Part shown: piece by piece, positions 1 to 8,016 of the stretch
Layout of the letters: every line of letters begins with the position of its first letter
How positions within the stretch are numbered: the stretch's first letter is position 1
Assembly: GCF_963682185.1 (NCBI RefSeq)
Contig: NZ_OY821667.1
Coordinates: 2,858,501 to 2,922,500 of the forward strand
DNA from: an uncultured Cohaesibacter sp.
GTDB lineage: Bacteria; Pseudomonadota; Alphaproteobacteria; Rhizobiales; Cohaesibacteraceae
DNA length: 64,000 bases
Reading direction: 5' to 3'
Position numbers and translations under genes: made by a program
The notes under the pieces: generated by a model
Told to the model about the DNA's origin: nothing
The model's database searches: none
The model's input: only the letters and a program-made list of their open reading frames with translations

Positions 1-414
1 TTTCTTGCCTGTGAAGGCGCCATTCTCGAACCGCTTCTTGCTGGTGTAAACCGAGCCGTAAATGAAGACACGATCCATCCACCCCTTGAGGATGGCGGGT
101 GGCAAGTGCCACCACATGGGATATTGCAGGATCACCAGATCAGCCGCTTCTAGGCGGGCGATTTCCTCCTGAATATCAATCGGAATAGCCCCGGCCGATG
201 ATGCATGGCGCTGTTCGCTCTGAACATCGAAACGATCCGGAGCGATGCGATCAGAATAGTGGCTGGCCCGCTCGCAAGGATCAAATCCCATGGCGTAGAG
301 ATCCGAGACGGTGACCGAATAACCTTCTCGTTCGAGCTGATTCCGAGCGATCTTGACAAGATGGGCGTTGTAGGATTGCGGCTCGGGGTGAGCGAGAACA
401 ATATGCGCTTTCAT
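1..414 (-). CDS. NAD(P)H-dependent quinone reductase, flavodoxin-like fold (partial)
   Basis: Only the first 138 residues lie in the window; the C-terminus is cut off at base 1. The N-terminus MKAHIVLAHPEP is the FMN-phosphate-binding strand-loop of the flavodoxin_2 (MdaB/YwrO/NQO) family, and YPMWWHLPPAILKGW is the family's conserved stretch lining the flavin and substrate site. Such proteins carry out two-electron reduction of quinones in the cytoplasm. Its ATG overlaps the stop of the upstream EamA gene by four bases (ATGA), so the two are very likely co-transcribed and translationally coupled. The exact substrate cannot be told from sequence. Confidence 0.9.
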   Translation of the reverse strand, partial: MKAHIVLAHPEPQSYNAHLVKIARNQLEREGYSVTVSDLYAMGFDPCERASHYSDRIAPDRFDVQSEQRHASSAGAIPIDIQEEIARLEAADLVILQYPMWWHLPPAILKGWMDRVFIYGSVYTSKKRFENGAFTGKK

Positions 415-1370
415 ACTGCGATCTCCTGATCTGTGTTGCGGTGACGATGGGCGTGAAGAAACCTCCCGATCCAGGGGCTGGCGCTGACGGTTATGATGCC
501 AATCAACACCCCGGCAGATCCTGTCAGGAATGGGGTCGTCAGAGGCTCATGAAGCAGGAAAGCGCCTAGAATGACACCAAACAACGGTGTCAGAAAGGAA
601 AAGACGCCCAACTGCGAGGCCTTGTAACGGGTCAGCATCCAGAACCAACAAAGGAAGCTCGCGAAAGCGACAATGATGGTTTGGAAAGCAAGGTTCCAGA
701 AGAGCGGAGCTGAAGGAATAATCGCAATTTGCTGCGTCAGAACCGCAATCACGATCAGAACAATCGAAGTGACCGAAAGCTGATAAAAAAGCACATGTGA
801 CGCGGGCAAGTCGCTGAGATCGGCCGTCCGGATCAGAACGGTCGTTGCACCCCACACTGCAGCTGCCGCGAGCGCCATGGCATCTCCCATCAATGTTGGA
901 GTAGAGCTTGTCGCTTCAGCCTGAACCTCAGATGGCATCAGAAATGCATAGGCAATGCCGACGACGGCGATGAGAATGCCGCCCCACTGGACGGATGACA
1001 GACGCTCTGTCGGCAGTTTCAGATGCAAACCAAGAGCCGCAAAAACCGGCGCGGTATAGAGGAAAACAACCACATGGGATGCCGTGCTATATTGTAGAGC
1101 TTTACCGATAAGGAAGAACTCAAGCGAGAAGAATAGGCCCGCCACCGCTCCGAGGAAAGCGGTTTTCCCCCAAAAGACCGGTCGGTTTTGCTGAACCGAA
1201 GTCAAAGCATAAAGGCAGACCGCCGCAAGCCCGGAGCGAATGCCGATCTGAAGCACAGAGGAGGCATAGCTGTCTGTTGCCTTCAGGCCTATTTGCTGCA
1301 TGGCCCAGATTACGCAGATAAAAATCATCAGGCCAATGGCCGTCAGATCGAGAGGTTTGCGGTGATCCAA
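411..1370 (-). CDS. EamA/DMT-family transporter
   Basis: An integral membrane protein of about 319 residues with ten hydrophobic segments in two EamA repeats, the architecture of drug/metabolite exporters of the RhaT/YdcZ type. I chose the TTG at 1370 (protein starting MDHRKPLDL) because a good AGGAGT ribosome site lies six bases upstream; a longer form from TTG at 1406 is possible but has no such site. It runs into the flavoprotein gene with an ATGA overlap and is divergent from an AraC regulator that probably controls it. Export of a small metabolite or toxicant is inferred; substrate unknown. Confidence 0.88.
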   Translation of the reverse strand: MDHRKPLDLTAIGLMIFICVIWAMQQIGLKATDSYASSVLQIGIRSGLAAVCLYALTSVQQNRPVFWGKTAFLGAVAGLFFSLEFFLIGKALQYSTASHVVVFLYTAPVFAALGLHLKLPTERLSSVQWGGILIAVVGIAYAFLMPSEVQAEATSSTPTLMGDAMALAAAAVWGATTVLIRTADLSDLPASHVLFYQLSVTSIVLIVIAVLTQQIAIIPSAPLFWNLAFQTIIVAFASFLCWFWMLTRYKASQLGVFSFLTPLFGVILGAFLLHEPLTTPFLTGSAGVLIGIITVSASPWIGRFLHAHRHRNTDQEIAV

Positions 1371-1397
1371 AATCCTACTCCTTGTAATTTCCAAGGA

Positions 1398-1451
1398 CGA
1401 TAGCAATTGTCACCAAATGCGTATATATTGAATTTATGACAGTTGCTATCG
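1398..1451. promoter_or_regulatory. inverted repeat across the EamA/AraC divergent promoter
   Basis: Arms CGATAGCAATTGTC (1398-1411) and GACAGTTGCTATCG (1438-1451) are complementary at 13 of 14 positions and 26 bases apart. They bracket the whole gap between the two divergent genes, one arm in the leader of the EamA gene and the other over the first codons of the AraC gene. A TATATA at 1422-1427 lies eight bases before the AraC ATG, which would fit a near-leaderless transcript. Binding by the neighbouring AraC protein is inferred. Confidence 0.5.
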
Positions 1452-2263
1452 AGAATCTGACAGGCCGTTCGGGCAAACCGCATTTTCATGATGCGCCGTT
1501 TCGGGAACAATTGCCGCAACCGCTATATTTCCGGTCAGCGCAGATGCCCAAGAACGCGATTTATCCGCGCCACAGCCACCCATGGGGTGAATTGGTTTAT
1601 TCCTACAGTGGCGTAATGGAGATCAGTCTCAAGGATGGCTACTTTCTCGCCCCGCCCCAATATGCGGTGTGGCTACCGCCAAACATGGAGCATCAGGGGC
1701 TCAACAGGCAGGCCGCCGTCCATTGCTCCCTCTATGTCTCTCTCGATCTGTGTGCACCTTTGCCATTGAAAACCACAGCTCTTGAGGTTAGTCCGTTGCT
1801 GCGCACCATGCTGGAACATCTAAGGGAAACGGAAGGAACCGATCCGGCAGATCCGGCACATCTTCGTTTTCTGCAGGTGGTCGTCGATCAATTTGCTGCA
1901 GGACGAATGGTGGGCTCTTTCCTGCCGTGGTCGACGGATGGTTTGTTAGAGCCTATCCTGCAGCATCTTCAGGACAATCCCGATGACAATCGATCTCTTG
2001 CGGAACTGGCTCGACTTCATGAGACGACAGAACGAACCCTGATGCGCCGTTGTCAGCGCGATCTGGGCATTCCTTTTGCCGAATGGAAGCAAAGGTTGCG
2101 CGTATTGAAAGCGATGCCGATGCTAGAGGCAGGCGAGGCCGTGCAAAGCATCGCTGTCGGCCTCGGATATGGTAGCGCCTCTTCCTTCATCGCGATGTTC
2201 AGGCGGATGACCGGAAAAACCCCAGATGACTATCGCAAGTCGGTCATGAAATTCAAAAGCTAG
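1436..2263 (+). CDS. AraC-family transcriptional regulator
   Basis: 275 residues. The N-terminal half is a cupin-type sensing domain (YPRHSHPWGELVYSYSG, PPNMEHQG); the C-terminal ~90 residues form the paired helix-turn-helix of AraC proteins (SLAELARLHETTERTLMRRC, then SIAVGLGYGSASSFIAMFRRMTG). No clear ribosome site precedes the ATG, so the start is tentative; a leaderless mRNA or a downstream start at MPKNAIY are alternatives. Divergent orientation and a shared inverted repeat point to control of the EamA-flavoprotein pair. The inducer is unknown. Confidence 0.9.
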   Translation: MTVAIENLTGRSGKPHFHDAPFREQLPQPLYFRSAQMPKNAIYPRHSHPWGELVYSYSGVMEISLKDGYFLAPPQYAVWLPPNMEHQGLNRQAAVHCSLYVSLDLCAPLPLKTTALEVSPLLRTMLEHLRETEGTDPADPAHLRFLQVVVDQFAAGRMVGSFLPWSTDGLLEPILQHLQDNPDDNRSLAELARLHETTERTLMRRCQRDLGIPFAEWKQRLRVLKAMPMLEAGEAVQSIAVGLGYGSASSFIAMFRRMTGKTPDDYRKSVMKFKS

Positions 2264-2326
2264 ACCGAAGGGAGTTAGTGAAAACCATGTATATCAGTGT
2301 GTACGTTTTCTGCAGGATTGAATAAA

Positions 2327-2590
2327 TCACTCCGACTCAGATTGATGAGATTGATAGTAGGCCCGCAACACAGCATTCATTCGGGTCAAATGCCCTTTTC
2401 CCTGTGATTTGAACCATTCTAGAACATCTTCATCAACACGAAGGGAAATCGACCTTTTCCCCGATCCTGTTGGCATCACGATACGTGCGTTCTTGAAAAA
2501 CTTATCACCCAGTTCAGGAATATCAGAAGTATCAATATCCGCATCCTTGATAGCCTCTATTTCAGCCAAGCGTTTTTTCGATATGGTCAT
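2327..2590 (-). CDS. brnA: BrnA-family antitoxin
   Basis: 87 residues. The C-terminal half (RSISLRVDEDVLEWFKSQG, then MNAVLRAYYQ) is the ribbon-helix-helix-like DNA-binding domain of BrnA (DUF4415) antitoxins. The start at 2590 is supported by a GGAGG site nine bases upstream. In type II BrnT-BrnA modules BrnA neutralises the RNase BrnT and represses the operon. Here the preceding toxin gene is broken, so the antitoxin survives as an orphan. The reading frame stays open upstream into the toxin remnant, so the continuous 141-codon ORF is a decay product and not one protein. Confidence 0.85.
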   Translation of the reverse strand: MTISKKRLAEIEAIKDADIDTSDIPELGDKFFKNARIVMPTGSGKRSISLRVDEDVLEWFKSQGKGHLTRMNAVLRAYYQSHQSESE

Positions 2591-2853
2591 GATCCATCCT
2601 CCTTTCCCTTTTGTTGCTTTTCTTGCGCTGATTATCCTGAACTTCTTAATTCGATCTACATGACCCAAAGCAAGAACGATAGTTGCGCCAACCAGTCCCA
2701 AACTGAATGCCCGGTACTCCCCGCTTTGGTCATGAAATTGCAGTTCAGACAATATAGGGCCCTCAAAAATCTCGACGGCTTCCTAGAACGCGATACCATG
2801 CTTATTCAGGTTTGACTGGTTTTGAATTCAACCCATTCAAAATGGTCAATCAT
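2591..2853 (-). pseudogene. brnT: BrnT-family toxin remnant (frameshift plus amber stop)
   Basis: Reading leftwards from ATG 2853 gives MIDHFEWVEFKTSQT, a typical BrnT (DUF497) start, then a stop. Skipping one base resumes the family sequence (NKHGIAF), followed at once by an in-frame TAG where the family has an acidic residue, and then EAVEIFEGPILSELQFHD and a normal C-terminus ending RIISARKATKGK. So the gene carries one single-base deletion and one nonsense mutation. BrnT is a small RNase toxin; this copy should be inactive. The usual brnT stop overlapping brnA is also missing. Confidence 0.82.
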
Positions 2854-2862
2854 GCAAGCCTC

Positions 2863-2888
2863 TTTGTATATATTAATGTATATACAAA
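2863..2888. promoter_or_regulatory. perfect palindrome upstream of brnTA (operator candidate)
   Basis: TTTGTATATA (2863-2872) and TATATACAAA (2879-2888) are perfect reverse complements separated by six bases. It sits ten bases before the brnT start, over the expected promoter (the arm contains TATATA). BrnA antitoxins are known to autorepress through a palindrome at this place, so this is the likely BrnA operator. Confidence 0.65.
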
Positions 2889-3051
2889 CTTGCAAAAATC
2901 ATATTGCAAATTTTTAGAAGTGAGACGGTCATATGTTGGTCGAATATCCATAAAATACAGAAAATGCACTCTACAAATTCTATCTGGAACAACAGCAAAA
3001 GGCGCTTCTCAGCGGCCATTGAAGGTTGGCTGGCAGTGACAAAGATCCTTA

Positions 3052-4299
3052 TCACAGGGCCAGCGCCCTTGTCAGATCTTCATGCTCGAAGGCACTCGCC
3101 ATGCGCTTGATCTCGGCCGGACGCGCGCCGACAGCTCTGGCTGTCTCGCGCCAGGTTACGGTCACGGTTGCCACTTCCTTGATGATGGCGCGAGCTTGTG
3201 CCAGCGTCAGAGCAAAATATTCTGAAGCCTCTTCCAAAAGATCAATCGAACAAGTGCTCTCGTCGAGATCGATGTTGGTTGACAGCACTCGAGCCTTGAC
3301 GTCGGCGGGCACCGGATTAAGGTCATATGCAGGAGAGAGTGACCAGCCGGATTTTCCAGACCAAAGAAAGCCGTGGTTACGCAGATGATCGTCCACATTG
3401 GAGATCATCACGTTGAAGACGACGCGACGATAGAGCGCCTGCGCATCGGTCTTTCCCTGAGCGCCATGTTCGGCAAGAACGTCAACGATCTCGGGATAGC
3501 TGCCGCGCTCACCATCCTTGGCACCCATCATGGCCATTGCGGATAAAAAAGGAATTCGGACTGCACCATTGCGATCAAAACGACGCGACAACATCACTTT
3601 CTTGCCCGCGACATCGACGAGTTCATGCATTGGAGTAACGATGCCTGCATCTTCTGCCAACCGCAGGGCGATCTCCTCCCACGTCTCTATGCTGTAATCA
3701 TCGGCCTCCTTGGGAAACTTGGCGATGGAGAGATGGCCATGCTGGTCGACCACCGACGCCTTGGGCCGGGCACCGCCCAAGGAAGAGCCGGGGGCAAAGA
3801 TGAGTTGAAGGTCTTCGTCGGTTTCTTCATCCAAGAGAATCCGTTCGGTAATCTGAAGCAAACGGTCAAGTTCGATGATCGCAGGCACTCCCGTCTGGAT
3901 AGGTGCCAGGAATGTTTCTCCTCCGACCCTGCGGAATCGCAGTGCGCCAAGCCGGGTCTCATCGGCGACACCAAGAAGATAATCACTCTCGGTGAGCGTT
4001 CGGACGGTTCGGCCTTCTCGTTCGGCAAGGCGACGTTCTGAGCGTTGCATCAAACGGCGCCCCCATGTGTCGGGTGCAGAATCCCCGATAGAACCGAAGG
4101 TTGCGAACCCAGCAGGTGGTGCGAAAGCGCCGCGGCTCAAAGCAAGGGCGGGCTCCAGAGAAAACCTGGCGGGATCATCCAACCACGCATCGTCGTATTC
4201 AAAAAGAATGGTCTCTGTACCACGAACACGATTGCTCCGCGCCAGCCCTATCTGTCGCGTGCGACCATCCAGATCGATATGGACTTCGAAATCAGTCAT
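3052..4299 (-). CDS. hipA: HipA-family toxin kinase
   Basis: 415 residues, the normal length for HipA. Residues 171-180 (GSSLGGARPK) form the serine loop where HipA autophosphorylates; the kinase core has ISNVDDHLRNHGF (about 299-311, catalytic Asp 304) and SPAYDLNPV (Asp 326), the family's catalytic and magnesium-binding motifs. HipA of E. coli phosphorylates glutamyl-tRNA synthetase and induces persistence. The gene overlaps hipB by eight bases, the standard antitoxin-first order. All catalytic motifs look intact, in contrast to the neighbouring broken brnT. Confidence 0.92.
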   Translation of the reverse strand: MTDFEVHIDLDGRTRQIGLARSNRVRGTETILFEYDDAWLDDPARFSLEPALALSRGAFAPPAGFATFGSIGDSAPDTWGRRLMQRSERRLAEREGRTVRTLTESDYLLGVADETRLGALRFRRVGGETFLAPIQTGVPAIIELDRLLQITERILLDEETDEDLQLIFAPGSSLGGARPKASVVDQHGHLSIAKFPKEADDYSIETWEEIALRLAEDAGIVTPMHELVDVAGKKVMLSRRFDRNGAVRIPFLSAMAMMGAKDGERGSYPEIVDVLAEHGAQGKTDAQALYRRVVFNVMISNVDDHLRNHGFLWSGKSGWSLSPAYDLNPVPADVKARVLSTNIDLDESTCSIDLLEEASEYFALTLAQARAIIKEVATVTVTWRETARAVGARPAEIKRMASAFEHEDLTRALAL

Positions 4300-4627
4300 T
4301 TCGCGACGATCCGGTTAATCGCTTGAGATGGGCGTGTTTCGGCAGATCTGCACTGGACAGAGCTTGCCCAACACTATCATTGCTGATGTCGGCGATTTGG
4401 TTCAATCCATCCAGTAGCCCGAGAGCTTGCAAAACGCTGGCATAGATACCAATGCTGACGTTGGTGTCGCCAGCTTCGACCCTTTGCAAGGTGGAACGAG
4501 AGGTAAAGGCGCGTTCTGCAACAACGGCCATAGGAAGCCGTCGGCGTCGGCGCGCGTCATGAATGTCAGCCCCGAGCTTGCGCAACGCACGTCGTACGGC
4601 GGCAGGAGGATTGTGTGGCGTTGGCAT
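4292..4627 (-). CDS. hipB: HipB-family antitoxin, XRE helix-turn-helix
   Basis: 111 residues with an XRE-type helix-turn-helix at about 17-70 (LGADIHDARRRRRLPMAVVA, then STLQRVEAGDTNVSIGIYA). It is immediately upstream of and overlapping hipA, as in HipBA modules where HipB binds the kinase and the operator DNA. A perfect palindrome lies 17 bases before its ATG. The C-terminal tail after residue 80 is longer than the DNA-binding core and could contact HipA. Confidence 0.88.
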   Translation of the reverse strand: MPTPHNPPAAVRRALRKLGADIHDARRRRRLPMAVVAERAFTSRSTLQRVEAGDTNVSIGIYASVLQALGLLDGLNQIADISNDSVGQALSSADLPKHAHLKRLTGSSRND

Positions 4628-4643
4628 TTTGACACCTTCGTTT

Positions 4644-4664
4644 TACATATTAGCCAAATATGTA
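4644..4664. promoter_or_regulatory. palindrome upstream of hipBA (operator candidate)
   Basis: TACATATT (4644-4651) and AATATGTA (4657-4664) are perfect reverse complements with a five-base spacer. Position just before hipB matches the autoregulatory operator expected for HipB. The sequence differs from the E. coli TATCC-N8-GGATA operator. Confidence 0.55.
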
Positions 4665-5157
4665 GCACGAAGATTACATTTCTTCAAGAAACCTTTCAGC
4701 CGTCTTCTTCAATAGGGAACGAAGGTTAGATCCTACCGTCACCTCAAGAATATCAAACGAGATGCTCCGGACTGCAGCAATAGTGACGATCGTCAGTTTC
4801 ACGTCTGAGGTCTCGCTGGAACGGCCATCAATTTGAATGAAGAGACCATCCGTCTCGGTATGCAATCGTTCGAGAGGCAATCGGGAACAAAGAAATGGTC
4901 ACGCTCAGATCGGGTCATCTCGATATTTATGGTAAAATAGCAGCTCAGTTTAGCTGCGCGGCGGGCATCTGACGAGAGACGAGCGGTCCAAGGGAAATAT
5001 AGGAGCTTCTTAAAGATAACCCTCAAATGCGGGGCGAAGTTATCCAACGGTTGAAACCGCATGCTGAAACGCGGCAGAAACCTAATCTCTGCATCAAACG
5101 GGAATTTTAGAATGGCTGATGCCTCCGCCCTGATCTTGCGACCGGACGGAGGAAGGC
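4665..5157. other. intergenic stretch without recognisable gene
   Basis: No open frame here has a convincing start, ribosome site or family resemblance. A 68-codon leftward frame (4674-4880) starts only at TTG and is not recognised. The stretch lies inside the accessory island and may be decayed sequence. Confidence 0.4.
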
Positions 5158-5409
5158 TCACCAATAATAGTCGTGAGGTTTGTGATTGAGTGGCCAAGCA
5201 ATATTATCAGGGTCGGCCCCTCTCAGTATTTTGTGTTCAAGGCCGCGACGGTGGGCTCGAGCAGGGCCTGTGTGACGCACCTTGTCCCACCAACGGGGAT
5301 AGTTGGAGAGCCAATCGTAATTCCCACTCTTTATGCGACGATCGAGTTCACGCGCTGAATAGCCTTTTGACGCGGAAGTTCGAGGGTATTTACGTTTGAA
5401 ATGAGCCAT
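5158..5409 (-). CDS. small basic hypothetical protein
   Basis: 83 residues, rich in Arg, Lys, Trp and Tyr (YDWLSNYPRWWDKVRHTG; ending NHKPHDYYW). The start at 5409 has a strong AAGGAG site six bases upstream, which favours it over the 95-codon version. Not recognised as a named family. The high positive charge could suit nucleic-acid binding, but that is a guess. It lies alone within the accessory island, downstream of the 255-residue protein and in the same direction. Confidence 0.6.
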   Translation of the reverse strand: MAHFKRKYPRTSASKGYSARELDRRIKSGNYDWLSNYPRWWDKVRHTGPARAHRRGLEHKILRGADPDNIAWPLNHKPHDYYW

Positions 5410-5734
5410 ATAAGGTCTCCTTGAAGATTGGTACTTACATGGCACACCTCCTTTTGATGATGTTTGCGCTCAGTTTGAGCAGAATAATTGAAATGTAGTT
5501 GCCTTTACAGGCAGATCCTGAATGTTGGCCCGCAAACATAGCAATAACGAATACACCATCCGATATAGATGCACTGGGCGATTTTCATCTCGATATGACG
5601 ACGGATGCTTGATAAGCCGCCATATATCGCAAATCTGTTTTGAAATACCAGCGATACCCAATCTGGCAACCAAAGTTCAGACCTACAGAGCAATTCGGAC
5701 CGCCGAGAAAGAGAAGGGGCCTAAGCCCCTTACA
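5410..5734. other. intergenic stretch, nothing recognised
   Basis: AT-rich spacer between the two hypothetical genes. Overlapping short frames on both strands lack ribosome sites. No hairpin terminator was evident. Confidence 0.35.
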
Positions 5735-6502
5735 CTATGCAACTGCAACAGAGTCATCAATCCCTGCTTCTTCGTAGAGATCCTTGGCGAGCCAATCATA
5801 GCCGAAGAAATCTTTCACCTGATCAAGAGTGTCGCAAACCTTGGCCGAATAGAAATCGCGTTCGCCGTCCCTGGCTGTGTAGTCAATGCGGCGGCAGATA
5901 TATTTGCCGCCTTGGGTCTTGTAAAGGCCATAGCTCCTACAACGATCGCGTTGGTCACTATAGTCAAGACCTGCAGCCTGATTGTCAGAGCTTGCAACAC
6001 TCGCAAGACACTGGCCGGTAAAAAGCAAGCTCGGAGCATCATCAACCTTGAGTTTGTAGGTCGCCACTTCTGAGTTTTCATCGACATCAATGTCGGTTAC
6101 CTGCTCAATGATCAACTTGCTATAATCGACGTCTGAAAATGCGCAAGGCAGATTGGGCGCGAGCTCATCGATGTCCATTTCAGACCCGTTGTCGTCGATT
6201 ATCGACGCTCCTTTCAAAACCCAGACGTCGCCTATACCATCTGTTGTTGTTGTAAGGGAGGCCGGATCGTGATCGTCGTAGCCAAAGTACTCTGAATAGG
6301 TAACTTCAATACCTCCGTGCTCTGAGACTTTGGATGCCCAACCCAAGACACGAGGGATCACGACATCCCTGTAGACCTGCTTCTGACCGTCCCATGTTGT
6401 GCTGTGATGTTTAAATTCGTCCATAACCTCGTGGAATTGGCTCTGGTTCCAGTCACCGCGGGCAAGCATTTGTTTGAATTCTTCGAAAGGGATTTGTCTC
6501 AT
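5735..6502 (-). CDS. hypothetical protein, accessory island
   Basis: 255 residues, acidic, without signal peptide or membrane segment. Middle part rich in Asp (YDDHDPASL, DVDENSE), C-terminal part with Cys and aromatic residues (GGKYICRRIDYTARDGERDFY). An AGGA site lies upstream of the ATG at 6502. I do not recognise a family. Gene-scale length, clean start and coherent composition support it being real. It lies between the small basic protein and the Rep-like gene, all read leftwards, so it is probably cargo or maintenance gene of the integrated element. Confidence 0.65.
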   Translation of the reverse strand: MRQIPFEEFKQMLARGDWNQSQFHEVMDEFKHHSTTWDGQKQVYRDVVIPRVLGWASKVSEHGGIEVTYSEYFGYDDHDPASLTTTTDGIGDVWVLKGASIIDDNGSEMDIDELAPNLPCAFSDVDYSKLIIEQVTDIDVDENSEVATYKLKVDDAPSLLFTGQCLASVASSDNQAAGLDYSDQRDRCRSYGLYKTQGGKYICRRIDYTARDGERDFYSAKVCDTLDQVKDFFGYDWLAKDLYEEAGIDDSVAVA

Positions 6503-6705
6503 CGTTTTGTCCTATTCCCGGAATTTCCGCCGGAGCAGTTGCAGAATTATTCCTGCAATCAGGAAGTAGGTCCGTTTTGATTCAAACAAAAATAATTATT
6601 AATATTTTTTTAAATTTCGAATGGTGCTTTGATTTATAATGATTTTTTTGGATCAATTGTCTTGTCTCTACGATTTTTCAGGCGAGGCAGGCTCTGGTAT
6701 GGGTT

Positions 6706-7467
6706 TTATTTTGCTGCCAATGCGGAGCTTTTGGCGTCAGGCTGGTAATTTCTGATCGAAATGACGATTTTCTCGTTCTTGTTTAAATATTTTTTCTTCT
6801 TCACGGAGTATATAAGGTCATATCCTATGATCTTGTTAAGTCTTGAAACGGACCTTTGCACCTTTTGAGTGACCGCTGGGTTTCTGGAAATTCCATATTC
6901 TTCCTTTAATGTGTCTACATTTAAGATAAATTGCTTGTTGCTCATATTTTTTACGATTGTTGCCTTGAGATATATTTTGATATCAAAAATATCTGTGATC
7001 TCTACAATATCTCTCAACTCGACATATGCATAATTTGATGGGGCAATCATCTCCGCCTTGATGGTTTCCTGCACATCCCATTCAAGGTAATCGACACCCT
7101 CTTCTTTCACAAAGCGAATGGTATGAAGCAGAGGGTCGCTTTCCAATTCGGCCCGTCTGTTGCAAATGTCGATGAGGACGTGAATTTTCTTGATCAGCTC
7201 GCAATTTGAACGATAGGCTGCAAACCCCGATGCTTTTCGCAGGAATCCCAGATAGATCCGATAGGGTGGGATCACATCTCGCCGGAGATTATGACTGCTG
7301 AACCAAAGCAATGCGATTAATATGCGGGTAGCTGGCCCATTTAGGCCCGTCATGGAATGGATGATGTTGCAAACCATGCCGGGCAACGGATAACTAGGTT
7401 TGATATTAAGCTCTTGAGCGACGTATTCCAGCGAGGTCGAGGATAGTGATTTATTGCGTGATGCCAT
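6706..7467 (-). CDS. probable plasmid-type replication initiator (Rep_3-like)
   Basis: 253 residues from the ATG at 7467 (a GTG at 7491 would add eight). AT-rich and lysine-rich, unlike the flanking chromosome. Two winged-helix-like halves can be suspected: ITDIFDIKIYLKATIVKN and FILNVDTLKEEYGIS resemble the second domain of RepA/Rep_3 initiators, which bind iterons. The strongest support is context: five 21-bp direct repeats lie 350 bases upstream in AT-rich DNA, the layout of iteron plasmids. The family call is weak on sequence alone; a transcriptional regulator is the alternative. Confidence 0.5.
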   Translation of the reverse strand: MASRNKSLSSTSLEYVAQELNIKPSYPLPGMVCNIIHSMTGLNGPATRILIALLWFSSHNLRRDVIPPYRIYLGFLRKASGFAAYRSNCELIKKIHVLIDICNRRAELESDPLLHTIRFVKEEGVDYLEWDVQETIKAEMIAPSNYAYVELRDIVEITDIFDIKIYLKATIVKNMSNKQFILNVDTLKEEYGISRNPAVTQKVQRSVSRLNKIIGYDLIYSVKKKKYLNKNEKIVISIRNYQPDAKSSALAAK

Positions 7468-7819
7468 GTCTTTGTCCAGAATTCTTGTCACTCATGCTAC
7501 ATGGGGTCGTTTCAGTGGCAAACAAAACAGTATTTACATCCTGAACCGGAAAAAGCTGCCTTGCTGCGAATCCGAGAAGATGTGTCCTCAAAAGCCTCTT
7601 TCTCCAAGACACATTACCTAGTTAGGAAATGAAGGTGCCATGTAACAATTACCAAGGACAAGAACACATCCTTTCTCATCGCTTCTGTGTATTCTTATAT
7701 ATTCGGTTTGATTCTGAACAATTATAAAATCATTTAATGAGTTGAGATTTAACAATAGATCCAAATGTATACGGAAGAATTGGTCACAATTTTCTTACTT
7801 TCTGTCACAGTTTTGAAGC

Positions 7820-7924
7820 ATTCGATCAAGCTTTTTAGCCATTGGATCAATCTTTTTTCAGAACGGATCAACCTTTTTTCAGAACGGATCAATCTTTTTT
7901 CGGAATGGATCAAACTTTTCCGCG
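7820..7924. repeat. five tandem 21-bp iteron-like repeats
   Basis: GATCAA recurs at 7824, 7845, 7866, 7887 and 7908, exactly every 21 bases. The unit is about NNNGGATCAAYCTTTTTTCAG; units 2 to 4 are nearly identical and 1 and 5 more diverged. Length, constant phase, degenerating edges and AT-rich surroundings are typical of replication iterons. Together with the Rep-like gene this suggests a plasmid origin (oriV). Confidence 0.75.
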
Positions 7925-8016
7925 TAGGCCTTATTTTTAGACCAGGCTTTCGGTATTGCTGAATAACCGGCGTGTAGTATGTTCTTCGGATGGGAGGAAC
8001 TTGTGAAGGTCGCGAG

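Noticed and set aside
4674..4880. 68-codon leftward frame next to hipBA
   Set aside because: TTG start only, no ribosome site, no family match. It may be a fragment but cannot be supported.
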